A stretch of DNA of 64,000 bases from Streptomyces sp. HmicA12 (lineage in GTDB: Bacteria; Actinomycetota; Actinomycetes; Streptomycetales; Streptomycetaceae): contig NZ_KB891805.1 of assembly GCF_000373565.1 (NCBI RefSeq), forward strand, positions 1 through 64,000, written 5' to 3'. Position numbers and translations under genes: made by a program. The notes beneath the pieces are model-generated. The model saw only the letters and a program-made list of their open reading frames with translations, was not told the DNA's origin and made no database searches. Position 1 is the first letter of the stretch, and each line of letters begins with the position of its first letter. Positions 53,787 to 62,988 of this stretch are shown piece after piece.

Positions 53787-54413
53787 CTAGCGGGGTCTCA
53801 CCAACCCCCTGCTGATGGCGGCAGCCACCGCCGAGGTCCGCGAATCCACCCCCAACTTCGCGTACACGTGCACCAGATGGGATTTCACGGTGGCCTGGCT
53901 CAAGAACAGCTCGCGCGCGATCTCCGCGTTGGAGAGGCCGTCCCGCACCAGCTGGAGCACCTCCAACTCCCGCTTGCTCAACGACTCCGCGGGCGCCCGC
54001 ATCCGGTCCATCAGGCGGAGCGCCACCGCCGGGGCCAGTGCGGAGCGTCCCGCGGCGGCGGTCCGTACCGCTGCCGCCAGCTCCTCCGGTGGGGCGTCCT
54101 TCAGCAGATAGCCGGAGGCGCCGGCCTCCACCGCCGCCAGGATGTCCGCGTCGGTGTCGTACGTGGTGAGCACCAGAACGCGCGGCCCGCCGTCGAGCCC
54201 CGCGATGCGTGCCGTCGCCTCGGAGCCGTGCATCCCGGTCCCGAACTGCAGGTCCATCAGCACGACGTCCACATCCGCGGTGCCGGCCAGTTCGACGGCG
54301 GCCTCCGCGGACGCGGCCTCCGCGACGATCTCGAAGTCGGGCTCCGCGTCGAGGACGGCCCGCAGACCGGCCCGTACGACGGGGTGGTCGTCGGCGAGCA
54401 GCAGCCGGATCAC
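53787..54413 (-). CDS. NarL/FixJ-type response regulator
   Basis: 208 residues. A receiver domain ([19 protein letters not shown]; phospho-Asp in VVLMDLQF at about 54; Lys in [12 protein letters not shown]) and a LuxR helix-turn-helix ([20 protein letters not shown]). The GTG start at 54413 overlaps the kinase stop, so it is co-translated with its kinase. It likely controls the divergent ABC transporter genes at 55740. Confidence 0.94.
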   Translation of the reverse strand: MIRLLLADDHPVVRAGLRAVLDAEPDFEIVAEAASAEAAVELAGTADVDVVLMDLQFGTGMHGSEATARIAGLDGGPRVLVLTTYDTDADILAAVEAGASGYLLKDAPPEELAAAVRTAAAGRSALAPAVALRLMDRMRAPAESLSKRELEVLQLVRDGLSNAEIARELFLSQATVKSHLVHVYAKLGVDSRTSAVAAAISRGLVRPR

Positions 54414-55603
54414 GCGCCACCCCCGGAGGACAGCGGCAGCGGCAGCGTGACGGCGACGGCCGTGCCCTGCCCCGGCGCCGACTCGACGGTGAACGTACCG
54501 CCGAGCGCCCGCACCCGCGCCCGCATCGCGGGCAGCCCGAAACCGCCGTCGCCGGACACCGCGTGCTCCGGGTGCTCCGGATCGAAGCCGTCGCCGTCGT
54601 CCACCACGTCCAGGGCCACCGAGGTCTCCATGAAGCTGAGGGTGATCTCCGCGCGGCGCGCGTGCGCGTGCCGCACCGTGTTGCCGAGCGCCGACTGGGC
54701 GATCCGCAGCAGCGCCACCTCGTACGGGGTGGGGAGCACGAGCGGGGTGCCGCTCGTCGTGCAGCGGGCGCTGACGCCGTGCGCCGTGGCGCACAGCCGC
54801 TCCAGGGCCGCCGCGAGCGAGCCGCCCGCCAGGTCGGGCGGGCTGAGGGCGCGCACGAACCGGCGGGCCTCGGCGAGGTTGTCCTGCGCGGTGGCGCGGG
54901 CCCGCTCGATGTGGGCCGCGGCGGCGGAGTCGGCGGGCAGATCGCGCCCGGCGGCCCGCAGCAGCAGCTGGATCGAGGAGAGGCCCTGCGCGAGGGTGTC
55001 GTGGATCTCGCGGGCGAGCCGTTCGCGTTCGGCGAGCGTGCCCGCGGTGCGTTCGGCGTCGGCGAGTTCGGCGCGGGTCGCGATGAGCTCCTCGATGAGC
55101 CGGCGCCTGCTCTCGCTCTCCCGGTACAGCGCCTGGTAGCCGAGCACGGTCGCCACGGCGACGCATCCGCCGAGCAGCGGCCCTATGAACGCGCCCGCGT
55201 TGAGCGGGGCACCATGACCGACGTACGAGGCGATGGCCGCGCCCGCCGAGACCGCCACCGCAGGCAGCGCCCACCGCACGGGCAGCAGATGGACGAGCAG
55301 GAAGTACAGCGGGAACGCGAGCCACACACCGTCGGGGGAGAGGGCGAGCAGGACCGCCCACACCGCGCCCAGTGCGGCGAGCCAGCAGGCCGCGCCGACG
55401 CGCGTGGACCGTACGGCCCCGATCAGCGACCCGGCCGCGTAGACGACACCCATGGCCGCGGCCACCGCCACCACCGCGGCGGCCGGCTCGTCCGTGCGGC
55501 CGGTCAGGGCGCGCAGCACGACGAGGCCGAGCAGTCCCGCCGTGAGCAGGTGCAGGCACAGGCGCAGCGCGCGCAGGGCGGGGGTGAGGGAACGTGGATC
55601 CAT
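54410..55603 (-). CDS. sensor histidine kinase, HisKA_3 type
   Basis: 397 residues. About six membrane helices over the first 170 residues form an integral sensor with no large outer domain. The phosphorylated histidine lies in [20 protein letters not shown], and the ATPase domain ends with [11 protein letters not shown] and [17 protein letters not shown]. It pairs with the overlapping response regulator. Membrane-embedded sensors of this kind next to ABC exporters often detect cell-envelope stress or antibiotics. Start ATG 55603; a nearby upstream GTG would add three residues. Confidence 0.92.
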   Translation of the reverse strand: MDPRSLTPALRALRLCLHLLTAGLLGLVVLRALTGRTDEPAAAVVAVAAAMGVVYAAGSLIGAVRSTRVGAACWLAALGAVWAVLLALSPDGVWLAFPLYFLLVHLLPVRWALPAVAVSAGAAIASYVGHGAPLNAGAFIGPLLGGCVAVATVLGYQALYRESESRRRLIEELIATRAELADAERTAGTLAERERLAREIHDTLAQGLSSIQLLLRAAGRDLPADSAAAAHIERARATAQDNLAEARRFVRALSPPDLAGGSLAAALERLCATAHGVSARCTTSGTPLVLPTPYEVALLRIAQSALGNTVRHAHARRAEITLSFMETSVALDVVDDGDGFDPEHPEHAVSGDGGFGLPAMRARVRALGGTFTVESAPGQGTAVAVTLPLPLSSGGGA

Positions 55604-55739
55604 ACCGTTCACCAGCGTACGGAGGCAATCCCTCGAACCGGTCAACCGAAAGGTTGAAAGCGGGGTGCTTCCTTCGATTCGGGTGAAGCGTGCTGTGGCG
55701 CGATGCCCGGGGAGGGGCGCGGGCCGCACTGTGGACGGC

Positions 55740-56801
55740 ATGTTCGTCGCATGGAGAGATCTACGGTTCGCCAAGGGCAGGTTCGCCCTGATGGGGGCCG
55801 TGATCGTACTGATCACGCTGTTGGTGGGACTGCTGTCGGGGCTGACGGCCGGGCTCGCCCGGGACAACACGTCCGCGCTGACCGGGCTGCCCGCCGACCA
55901 CATCGCGTTCGCGCGGCCCGCGGACGGCCGGCCCGTGTCCTTCACCGGCTCGACCGTCACCCAGAAGCAATGGCGGGAGCTGGCCGGGCAGCCGGGCGTG
56001 GCGAGCGCCGAGCCGATCGGCATCAGCACCCTCGACGCGGAGGCGGGTGACCGGACCGCCGCGGTCTCCGCGTTCGGGGTGCGGCCCGGCTCGGGCCTCG
56101 CGCCCGACGCCACGGAGCCGGGCACGGCCGTCCTGTCGCAGAAGGCCGCGGCCGAGCTGGGAGTGGGCGGGGGCGACACGATCACCCTCGGCGCCGAGAC
56201 GCTCACCGTCTCCGCGGTCTCCGGAGACGCCTCCTACAGCCACACGCCCGTCGTCTGGACCGACCTCGGCGACTGGCAGACCCTCACCCACTCCGACGGG
56301 GCCACGGTCGTCGCCCTGACCACCGGATCCGGCGCCGACCTCGGCGCCGCCGACCGGGCCGCGGGCACCGACACCACGACCGTCGACGGCGCCCTCGAAG
56401 CCATAGGGTCCTACCAGGCCGAGAACGGTTCGCTGCAGCTGATGCGCGGCTTCCTCTTCGTCATCTCGGCGATGGTCATCGGCGCGTTCTTCACCGTCTG
56501 GACCATCCAGCGCAGCGGCGACATCGCGGTGTTGAAGGCGCTCGGATCCTCCACCGGATACCTGCTGCGGGACGCGCTCGGGCAGGCCGTGATCATGCTG
56601 GTCGGCGGTACGGCGCTCGGGACCGGCCTCGCCGCGCTCATCGGGGCGTTCGTGCCGGACAGCGTGCCGTTCGTGATGGAGCCGCTGACCACCGTCGGCC
56701 CGGCCGTCGTGATGACCGTCCTCGGCGTCGTCGGCGCCGCCCTGTCCATCCGGCGGATCACCGCCGTCGACCCCCTCACCGCCCTCGGAAGTGCCCGATG
56801 A
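55740..56801 (+). CDS. FtsX-like ABC transporter permease
   Basis: 353 residues. One N-terminal membrane helix ([20 protein letters not shown]), a MacB-type extracytoplasmic domain of about 200 residues, and three C-terminal helices ([57 protein letters not shown]). With the overlapping ATPase gene it forms an exporter or mechanotransmitter of the MacB/FtsX class. It diverges from the two-component genes, probable regulators. Confidence 0.92.
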   Translation: MFVAWRDLRFAKGRFALMGAVIVLITLLVGLLSGLTAGLARDNTSALTGLPADHIAFARPADGRPVSFTGSTVTQKQWRELAGQPGVASAEPIGISTLDAEAGDRTAAVSAFGVRPGSGLAPDATEPGTAVLSQKAAAELGVGGGDTITLGAETLTVSAVSGDASYSHTPVVWTDLGDWQTLTHSDGATVVALTTGSGADLGAADRAAGTDTTTVDGALEAIGSYQAENGSLQLMRGFLFVISAMVIGAFFTVWTIQRSGDIAVLKALGSSTGYLLRDALGQAVIMLVGGTALGTGLAALIGAFVPDSVPFVMEPLTTVGPAVVMTVLGVVGAALSIRRITAVDPLTALGSAR

Positions 56802-57490
56802 CCCTGCTGCTCGCCGACATCACGCTGACCTACCCCGACGGGGACGGGCGGCTGACCGCCCTGGACCGGGTGGGCCTGGAGGTTCCCGCGGGTGGCCTCA
56901 CCGCCGTCGTCGGACCGTCCGGGTCCGGCAAGTCCAGCCTGCTCGCCGTCGCGGCGACGCTGGTCACCCCGGACAGCGGCCGTGTCCTCGTCGCCGGGAC
57001 CGACGCGACAGGGCTGAGCCGCGCCGACGCCGCCGAGCTGCGGCGCCGCGCCATCGGCATCGTCTTCCAGCAGCCGAACCTGCTGCCGTCGCTGACCGCG
57101 CTGGAACAACTCCAGGTCATGGCCCACCTGGACGGGCGCCGGCCGCGCGAAGTCCGTTCTCGGGCACGGGACTTGCTGGCCGAGGTGGGCCTCGCGGACC
57201 AGGCGCACCGGCGACCGCACCAGCTCTCCGGCGGGCAGCGGCAGCGGGTCAACATCGCGCGGGCCCTCATGAACGAGCCGAAGGTCCTGCTCGTCGACGA
57301 GCCGACCAGTGCGCTGGATCACGAACGGGGGGCCGAGGTGCTGGAGTTGATCGGCGGGCTGACCCGGGAGTGGGGCACCGCGACGGTGCTGGTCACTCAT
57401 GACCGGGGGCAGTTGGGCTTCGCCGACCGGGTGGTCGAGATGGTGGACGGAAGTCTGGGCTCGGCCGACCTCCGGGGTGGGGTCTGCTGA
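56798..57490 (+). CDS. ABC transporter ATP-binding protein (LolD/MacB type)
   Basis: 230 residues. Walker A GPSGSGKSS, Q-loop FQQPNLLPSLTALEQ, signature LSGGQRQRVNIARAL, Walker B VLLVDEPTSALD, and the H-loop histidine in LVTHD. The ATG overlaps the permease stop (ATGA). A truncated dispersed repeat follows. Confidence 0.95.
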   Translation: MTLLLADITLTYPDGDGRLTALDRVGLEVPAGGLTAVVGPSGSGKSSLLAVAATLVTPDSGRVLVAGTDATGLSRADAAELRRRAIGIVFQQPNLLPSLTALEQLQVMAHLDGRRPREVRSRARDLLAEVGLADQAHRRPHQLSGGQRQRVNIARALMNEPKVLLVDEPTSALDHERGAEVLELIGGLTREWGTATVLVTHDRGQLGFADRVVEMVDGSLGSADLRGGVC

Positions 57491-57510
57491 GCGTCCTCGG
57501 CCGCGGGCCG

Positions 57511-57570
57511 GTGGGGCTTCTCGCGCAGTTGCCCGCGCCCCTGGGAGCGAGGTCCGCTCGCTCCCAGGGG
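57511..57570. repeat. dispersed repeat, copy D (one arm plus private hairpin)
   Basis: The common forward arm (TCGCGCAGTTGCCCGCGCCC at 57521-57540) is present, but its opposing arm is replaced by a 14-bp hairpin of another sequence (57538-57551 with 57557-57570). It may serve as terminator of the ABC operon. Confidence 0.8.
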
Positions 57571-57578
57571 GAGGCTGC

Positions 57579-58379
57579 CTACGACGCGTTCCCGGTGCTC
57601 GCCAGCGCCTCCGACAGTTCCTGCGCGACCTGCTGCAGCACCGGCACGATCTTCTCCGTCGCCGCGTCGGTCACCCGCCCCGCGGGCCCCGAGATGGAGA
57701 TCGCCGCGGCCGTGGGGGAGTCCGGGACGGACACCGCGAGGCAGCGCACCCCGATCTCCTGCTCGTTGTCGTCGACGGCGTAACCGAGACGTCGTACGTC
57801 CTCCAGCGCGTCGAGGAAGCCGTCGGGCGTCGTGAGGGTCTTCTCCGTCGCGGCCGGCATCCCGGTCCTGGCGAGCAGGGCCCGCACCTCGTCGGCGGGC
57901 GTGTGCGCGAGGAGCGCCTTGCCGACGCCGGTCGAGTGCGGCAGCACCCGGCGGCCGACCTCGGTGAACATCCGCATGGAGTGCTTCGAGGGCACCTGGG
58001 CGACGTAGACGATCTCGTCCCCGTCGAGCAGCGCCATGTTCGCCGTCTCACCGGTCTCCTCGACGAGACGGGCGAGATAGGGGCGGGCCCAGGTGCCGAG
58101 CAGCCGGGACGCCGACTCGCCGAGGCGGATCAGGCGCGGGCCGAGCGCGTAGCGGCGGTTGGGCTGCTGGCGTACGTAACCGCAGGCGACCAGCGTGCGC
58201 ATCAGGCGGTGGATCGTCGGCAGGGGCAGGCCGCTGCTCGCGGAGAGTTCGCTCAGGCCCACCTCGCCGCCGGCGTCGGCCATGCGCTCCAGCAGGTCGA
58301 AGGCGCGCTCGAGAGACTGGACACCGCCGCTGGGTGCGGACTTGGCGGCATCAGTGGTGCTGGCGTTGGACGTCGGCAC
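57579..58379 (-). CDS. allR: IclR-family repressor of the allantoin/glyoxylate genes
   Basis: 266 residues from GTG 58379 with AAAGGAA upstream. The N-terminal winged helix is SLERAFDLLERMADAGGEVG and LSASSGLPLPTIHRLMRTL, and the IclR effector domain follows (STGVGKALLAHTPADEVRAL; VDDNEQEIGVRCLAV). Its place immediately divergent from allB is that of AllR, known in S. coelicolor to repress allantoin genes. The 237-base spacer holds both operator motifs, so it probably represses itself and allB. Effector not visible from sequence. Confidence 0.9.
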   Translation of the reverse strand: MPTSNASTTDAAKSAPSGGVQSLERAFDLLERMADAGGEVGLSELSASSGLPLPTIHRLMRTLVACGYVRQQPNRRYALGPRLIRLGESASRLLGTWARPYLARLVEETGETANMALLDGDEIVYVAQVPSKHSMRMFTEVGRRVLPHSTGVGKALLAHTPADEVRALLARTGMPAATEKTLTTPDGFLDALEDVRRLGYAVDDNEQEIGVRCLAVSVPDSPTAAAISISGPAGRVTDAATEKIVPVLQQVAQELSEALASTGNAS

Positions 58380-58447
58380 GGCGCGTTCCTTTCGAGGACA
58401 AGCAAGCGAGGGTGCAGCCTACCGGCGGTTTCCCGGCCAGTGATCCC

Positions 58448-58511
58448 TTGACCTCGAAGTTCGTCGGTAGCTACGTTCTGCCTACCGGAATCATAATTTC
58501 ACTTTGTGGAA
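58448..58511 (+). promoter_or_regulatory. allB promoter with paired AllR-type operator
   Basis: TTGACC (58448-58453), a 17- or 18-base spacer and CTACGT or TACGTT (58471-58477) form the promoter. TTCT-GCCTACC-GGAA (58476-58490) covers the expected start, and TTTC-ACTTTGT-GGAA (58497-58511) lies downstream; centres are 21 bp apart. The leader to the allB start would be about 130 bases. Confidence 0.72.
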
Positions 58512-58565
58512 ACGTCCAGAGACTTGTGCGCTCTTGACGGACCGCGAACGAGGAGTGAAAACTCC

Positions 58566-58582
58566 TTCAACAGAACGTTGAA
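58566..58582 (+). promoter_or_regulatory. TTCAACA-N3-CGTTGAA palindrome in the allB leader
   Basis: TTCAACA-GAA-CGTTGAA matches the katA and uraD operators except for one base. A further half-site, GCGTTGAAA, lies at 58588-58596. It could mark a second promoter nearer the gene, or joint control of allB by both regulators. Confidence 0.65.
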
Positions 58583-58616
58583 ACTGGCGTTGAAAACTTA
58601 CGTACGGAGGTCCAGG

Positions 58617-59963
58617 GTGTCGGACGTCGAAGTCGAACTGGTGCTGCGCTCGACCCGCGTCATCACCCCCGACGGTACGCGGCCCGCGTCGGTGGCCGTC
58701 GCCCAGGGGAAAATCGCGGCGGTGCTGGCGCACGACGCGCAGGTGCCGGAGGGCGCCCGGGTCGAAGACTTCGGCGACGACGTCCTCCTGCCCGGCATCG
58801 TCGACACCCACGTCCACGTGAACGACCCGGGGCGCACCGAGTGGGAGGGCTTCTGGACCGCCACCCGCGCCGCCGCGGCCGGCGGCATCACGACCCTCGT
58901 CGACATGCCGCTCAACTCCCTGCCGCCGACGACGACGGTCGACAACCTCCGTACGAAGAAGGAGGTGGCCGCCTCCAAGGCGCACATCGACGTCGGCTTC
59001 TGGGGCGGCGCCCTGCCCGACAACGTCAAGGACCTGCGCCCGCTGCACGACGCCGGCGTCTTCGGCTTCAAGTGCTTCCTGTCGCCGTCCGGCGTGGACG
59101 AGTTCCCGCACCTGGACGGGGACCAGCTCACCGCGTCCATGGCCGAGATCGCCGGCTTCGGCGGCCTGCTCATCGTGCACGCCGAGGACCCGCACGAGCT
59201 CGACGTGGCCCCGCACCACAGCGGCCCGAAGTACGACGACTACCTCGCCACCCGCCCCCGGGTCTCCGAGGACGTCGCCATCAAGGGGCTCATCGACACC
59301 GCCAAGCGGATCGGCGCCCGCGTCCACATCCTGCACCTGTCGTCCTCCGACGCGCTGCCGCTGATCGCCGCCGCCAAGGCCGAGGGCGTCAAGCTGACCG
59401 TCGAGACGTGCCCGCACTACCTCACCCTCACCGCCGAGGAAGTACCGGACGGGGCCAGCGAGTTCAAGTGCTGCCCGCCGATCCGGGAGGCCGCCAACCA
59501 GGACCTGCTCTGGCAGGCCCTCGCCGACGGCACCATCGACTGCGTGGTCACCGACCACTCGCCGTCGACGGCCGACCTGAAGACCGACGACTTCGCCACC
59601 GCCTGGGGCGGCATCTCCGGCCTCCAGCTGAGCCTCTCGGCCATCTGGACGGCGGCCCGCGAGCGCGGCCACTCGCTGGAGGACGTGGTCCGCTGGATGT
59701 CCGAGCGGACGTCCGCGCTGGTCGGTCTCGACGACCGCAAGGGCGCCATCGCCGTCGGCCGCGACGCCGACTTCGCCGTCCTCTCGCCGGACGCCACCTT
59801 CACCGTCGACCCCGCCGACCTCCAGCACCGCAACCGCGTCACCGCGTACGCGGGCAAGACGCTGCACGGCGTCGTGCGGTCGACCTGGCTGCGCGGCGAG
59901 CGCATCGTCGCCGACGGAGAGTTCACCGCCCCGCAGGGCAAGCTGCTCGAAAGGAACAAGTGA
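58617..59963 (+). CDS. allB: allantoinase
   Basis: 448 residues of the cyclic amidohydrolase family. The metal-binding HxH is in [18 protein letters not shown], the carboxylated lysine is in [15 protein letters not shown], and the other ligands are in [14 protein letters not shown] and the C-terminal VTDHSPST (Asp). It opens allantoin to allantoate. Start GTG 58617 with GGAGG. The next gene overlaps the stop. Both operator motifs lie upstream. Confidence 0.96.
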   Translation: MSDVEVELVLRSTRVITPDGTRPASVAVAQGKIAAVLAHDAQVPEGARVEDFGDDVLLPGIVDTHVHVNDPGRTEWEGFWTATRAAAAGGITTLVDMPLNSLPPTTTVDNLRTKKEVAASKAHIDVGFWGGALPDNVKDLRPLHDAGVFGFKCFLSPSGVDEFPHLDGDQLTASMAEIAGFGGLLIVHAEDPHELDVAPHHSGPKYDDYLATRPRVSEDVAIKGLIDTAKRIGARVHILHLSSSDALPLIAAAKAEGVKLTVETCPHYLTLTAEEVPDGASEFKCCPPIREAANQDLLWQALADGTIDCVVTDHSPSTADLKTDDFATAWGGISGLQLSLSAIWTAARERGHSLEDVVRWMSERTSALVGLDDRKGAIAVGRDADFAVLSPDATFTVDPADLQHRNRVTAYAGKTLHGVVRSTWLRGERIVADGEFTAPQGKLLERNK

Positions 59964-61093
59964 CCACCATGTCCGCGACTTCTGGGATACCCAGTTTCAC
60001 CGGTGACGCCAGCCCCTACGGCGGCGGCGACCCGTACGCCGACTACCGCACCGCGGACTTCCCGTTCACGCACCACGTCGACCTCGCCGCGCGCACGCTC
60101 GGCGCCGGCGTGATCGCCGCGAACGACGAGTTCTTCGCGCAGCGCGAGAACCTGCTGGTCGCCACCCCCGCCGAGTTCGACCCGGAGCACTTCGGCCACA
60201 AGGGCAAGATCATGGACGGCTGGGAGACCCGCCGTCGCCGCGGCTCCGGCGCCGACCACCCGTGGCCCACCGCCGACGACCACGACTGGGCCCTGGTCCG
60301 CCTGGGCGCACCGGGCGTCATCCGTGGCATCGTCGTCGACACCGCCCACTTCCGCGGCAACTACCCGCAGGCGGTCTCGGTGGAGGCCGCGTCCGTCGCG
60401 GGCGCGCCCACGCCCGAGGAACTCCTCTCCGGCGACGTGAAGTGGACGACTCTCGTCCCGCGCACGGCCGTCGGCGGCCACGCGGCGAACGGCTTCGAGG
60501 TGACGTCCGAGCAGCGCTTCACCCACCTGCGCCTCAACCAGCACCCCGACGGCGGCATCGCCCGCCTGCGCGTCTACGGCGAGGTCGTCCCGGACCCGAA
60601 GTGGCTCGCCACGCTCGGCACCTTCGACGTCGTCGCCCTGGCGAACGGCGGCCGCGCCGAGGACGCCTCGAACCTCTTCTACTCGCCCGCCTCCAACACC
60701 ATCCAGCCGGGCTACTCCCGCAAGATGGACGACGGCTGGGAGACCCGGCGCCGCCGCGACAACGGCAACGACTGGATCCGCTACCGGCTCGCCGCCCAGT
60801 CCGAGATCCGCGCCCTGGAGATCGACACGGCGTACCTGAAGGGCAACAGCGCCGGCTGGGCGTCGGTCTCCGTCAAGGACGGCGAGAACGGCGACTGGGT
60901 CGAGGTACTGCCCCGCACCCGCCTCCAGCCCGACACGAACCACCGCTTCGTGCTCGACACCCCGGCCGTCGGCACCCACGCCCGCATCGACATCTACCCG
61001 GACGGCGGCATCTCGCGCCTGCGCCTGTTCGGCTCGCTGACCGAGCAGGGCTCCGCCCGGCTGTCCGCGCGGCACGCGGAGTCGGGCGAGTAA
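59960..61093 (+). CDS. alc: allantoicase
   Basis: 377 residues with two copies of the allantoicase fold. Each half has the pattern [13 protein letters not shown] (about 80) or [14 protein letters not shown] (about 256), then HFRGNYP or YLKGN and the conserved [13 protein letters not shown] or [13 protein letters not shown]. It splits allantoate to ureidoglycolate and urea. The GTG at 59960 overlaps the allB stop and has AAGGA close by; an ATG at 59969 is the alternative. No ureidoglycolate lyase gene is in the window. Confidence 0.96.
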   Translation: MTTMSATSGIPSFTGDASPYGGGDPYADYRTADFPFTHHVDLAARTLGAGVIAANDEFFAQRENLLVATPAEFDPEHFGHKGKIMDGWETRRRRGSGADHPWPTADDHDWALVRLGAPGVIRGIVVDTAHFRGNYPQAVSVEAASVAGAPTPEELLSGDVKWTTLVPRTAVGGHAANGFEVTSEQRFTHLRLNQHPDGGIARLRVYGEVVPDPKWLATLGTFDVVALANGGRAEDASNLFYSPASNTIQPGYSRKMDDGWETRRRRDNGNDWIRYRLAAQSEIRALEIDTAYLKGNSAGWASVSVKDGENGDWVEVLPRTRLQPDTNHRFVLDTPAVGTHARIDIYPDGGISRLRLFGSLTEQGSARLSARHAESGE

Positions 61094-61108
61094 CGCCCGG
61101 ACGGCCTG

Positions 61109-61144
61109 CGGGGCGCACCGGCCCGACAGCACCGGTGCGCCCCG
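61109..61144 (+). terminator. 13-bp hairpin after alc
   Basis: CGGGGCGCACCGG (61109-61121) and its complement (61132-61144) around a 10-base loop, 15 bases past the allantoicase stop. Confidence 0.85.
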
Positions 61145-61168
61145 CGTTCTCCTGCCCCTGACCGGCGG

Positions 61169-61900
61169 CTACGCGGCGAACCCGCCGTCGATCGCGAACT
61201 CGGCGCCCGTCACGTAGACCGCGTCCGGCCCCGCGAGATGTGCCACGGTCCCCGCGACCTCCGCCGCCGTGCCGTACCGGCCGAGCGCGGTCATGGACGC
61301 CTGCCACGACGCCGACGGCCCGTCCGCCGGGTTCATGTCGGTGTCGATCGGGCCCGGGTGCACGATGTTCGCCGTGATGCCCCGCCCGCCGAGCTCCCGG
61401 GCCAGCGCCTTCGTCAGGCCGATCAGGGCCGCCTTGCTCATCGCGTACAGCGTGCCGCCGGGACCGGGGACGCGCTGGGCCATGCAACTGCCGACGGTGA
61501 TGATCCGGCCGCCTTCGGGCAGCACGGGCGCGGCGGCCTGCGCGGCGAGGTAGACGCCCCGCACGTTCGCCGCGAGCACCCGGTCGACGTCCTGCGGGGC
61601 GTGCGCCTCCAGCGGGCCGAGCGCGCCCACCCCCGCGTTGTTGACCAGCACGTCGAGACGGCCGAGCCGGTCCACCGCGGCGCTCACCACCCCCGCCGCC
61701 TCCGCGGCGTCGGCCGCGTCCGCGCGCACCGCCGCGCCGCGCCTCCCCAGCGCCCCGATCCGGCGCACCACCTCCTCGGCGGCCTCCTTGCCGTGTACGT
61801 AGCTGACCACGACGTCGAACCCGTCCTCGGCCAGCCGCAGCGCCGTCGCCGCACCGATCCCGCGCGAGCCGCCGGTCACCAGAGCCACTTTGCCGTCCAT
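61169..61900 (-). CDS. short-chain dehydrogenase/reductase
   Basis: 243 residues, classical SDR. The cofactor motif is VALVTGGSRGIGAATAL, VNNAGVG follows at about 83, and the catalytic Ser-Tyr-Lys set lies in ITVGSCMAQ and LYAMSKAALIGL. The Arg-free start of the second strand with SYVHGKE suggests either cofactor. The substrate is unknown; it is convergent with allantoicase and probably unrelated. Confidence 0.92.
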   Translation of the reverse strand: MDGKVALVTGGSRGIGAATALRLAEDGFDVVVSYVHGKEAAEEVVRRIGALGRRGAAVRADAADAAEAAGVVSAAVDRLGRLDVLVNNAGVGALGPLEAHAPQDVDRVLAANVRGVYLAAQAAAPVLPEGGRIITVGSCMAQRVPGPGGTLYAMSKAALIGLTKALARELGGRGITANIVHPGPIDTDMNPADGPSASWQASMTALGRYGTAAEVAGTVAHLAGPDAVYVTGAEFAIDGGFAA

Positions 61901-62028
61901 GTCATCTCCCGAAGCGATGGGTTGTTGTGGCTTCAAGTACAGCGGCGCGACAGGGTGAAAGCTGGCGGGGAACGGACACCGAGATCGAGATGCGGAACCA
62001 TCGCCTCCGTCTCGTGCGTTGAGGGGGC

Positions 62029-62841
62029 GTGACACTTCAGCAAGAGATCGTCGGCAACGCCATGCAGATGGCCGTGGTGAACCTCCAGCCCGGCCAGACC
62101 GTCTACTGCGAGGCCGGAAAGTTCCTGTTCAAGACGGCGAACGTGAGCATGGAGACCCGGCTGTCCGGCCCCTCCCAGGGAGGCGGACAGCAGGCGCAGG
62201 GCGGCGCCCCCGGCATGGGCGGCATGCTCCGCCAGGCCGTGGGCACGGCCATGCAGGTCGGCCAGCGCGCGCTCGCCGGCGAGTCGCTCGCCTTCCAGTA
62301 CTTCACGTCGCAGGGCGAGGGCACGGTCGGCTTCGCGGGCGTGCTGCCCGGCGAGATGCGCGCCCTGGAGCTGGACGGCACGCGCGCGTGGTTCGCCGAG
62401 AAGGACGCCTTCGTCGCCGCCGAGTCGAGCGTCGAGTTCGGCATCGCCTGGCAGGGCGGCAGGACGGGGCGCAGCGGAGGCGAGGGCTTCGTCCTGGAGA
62501 AGTTCACCGGGCGCGGCACCGTGATCATCGCGGGCTCCGGCAACTTCATCGACCTGAACCCGGCGGACTTCGGCGGCCGCATCGAGGTCGACACCGGCTG
62601 CATCGTCGCCTTCGAGGAGGGCATCCAGTACGGGGTCCAGCGCATCGGCGGCCTCAACCGCCAGGGCATGATGAACGCGGTCTTCGGCGGTGAGGGCCTG
62701 TCCCTCGCGACGCTGGAGGGCAACGGCCGGGTGATCCTGCAGTCCATGACCATCGAGGGCCTGGCCAACGCCCTGAAGAAGGCCCAGGGCGGCGACAAGC
62801 AGGGACCGACGGGCGGCCTGTTCTCCACCCACACCGGCTGA
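62029..62841 (+). CDS. AIM24-family protein
   Basis: 270 residues, GTG 62029 with GAGGGGG upstream. The family pattern of beta strands is seen (MAVVNLQPGQTVYCEAGKFL; FTSQGEGTVGFAGVLPGEMR; GRGTVIIAGSGNFIDLN), with a glycine/glutamine insert (GGGQQAQGGAPGMGGMLRQA). It matches the AIM24/TRAP-like beta-sandwich group. Function unknown in bacteria. Single gene. Confidence 0.85.
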   Translation: MTLQQEIVGNAMQMAVVNLQPGQTVYCEAGKFLFKTANVSMETRLSGPSQGGGQQAQGGAPGMGGMLRQAVGTAMQVGQRALAGESLAFQYFTSQGEGTVGFAGVLPGEMRALELDGTRAWFAEKDAFVAAESSVEFGIAWQGGRTGRSGGEGFVLEKFTGRGTVIIAGSGNFIDLNPADFGGRIEVDTGCIVAFEEGIQYGVQRIGGLNRQGMMNAVFGGEGLSLATLEGNGRVILQSMTIEGLANALKKAQGGDKQGPTGGLFSTHTG

Positions 62842-62988
62842 GTCCGTACGGCCTCGAAGGACGCCCCACGCAGGGGAGTTTCGCGTGACCGACCGGTAGC
62901 GGGCGCGATCATGCCGCGGGTACGGTGAGCGCCGCCCCCGCGAGAGCCGCCGAAGTCTCCGCACGGCCCCGCCCTCCCGGAGACCTCC

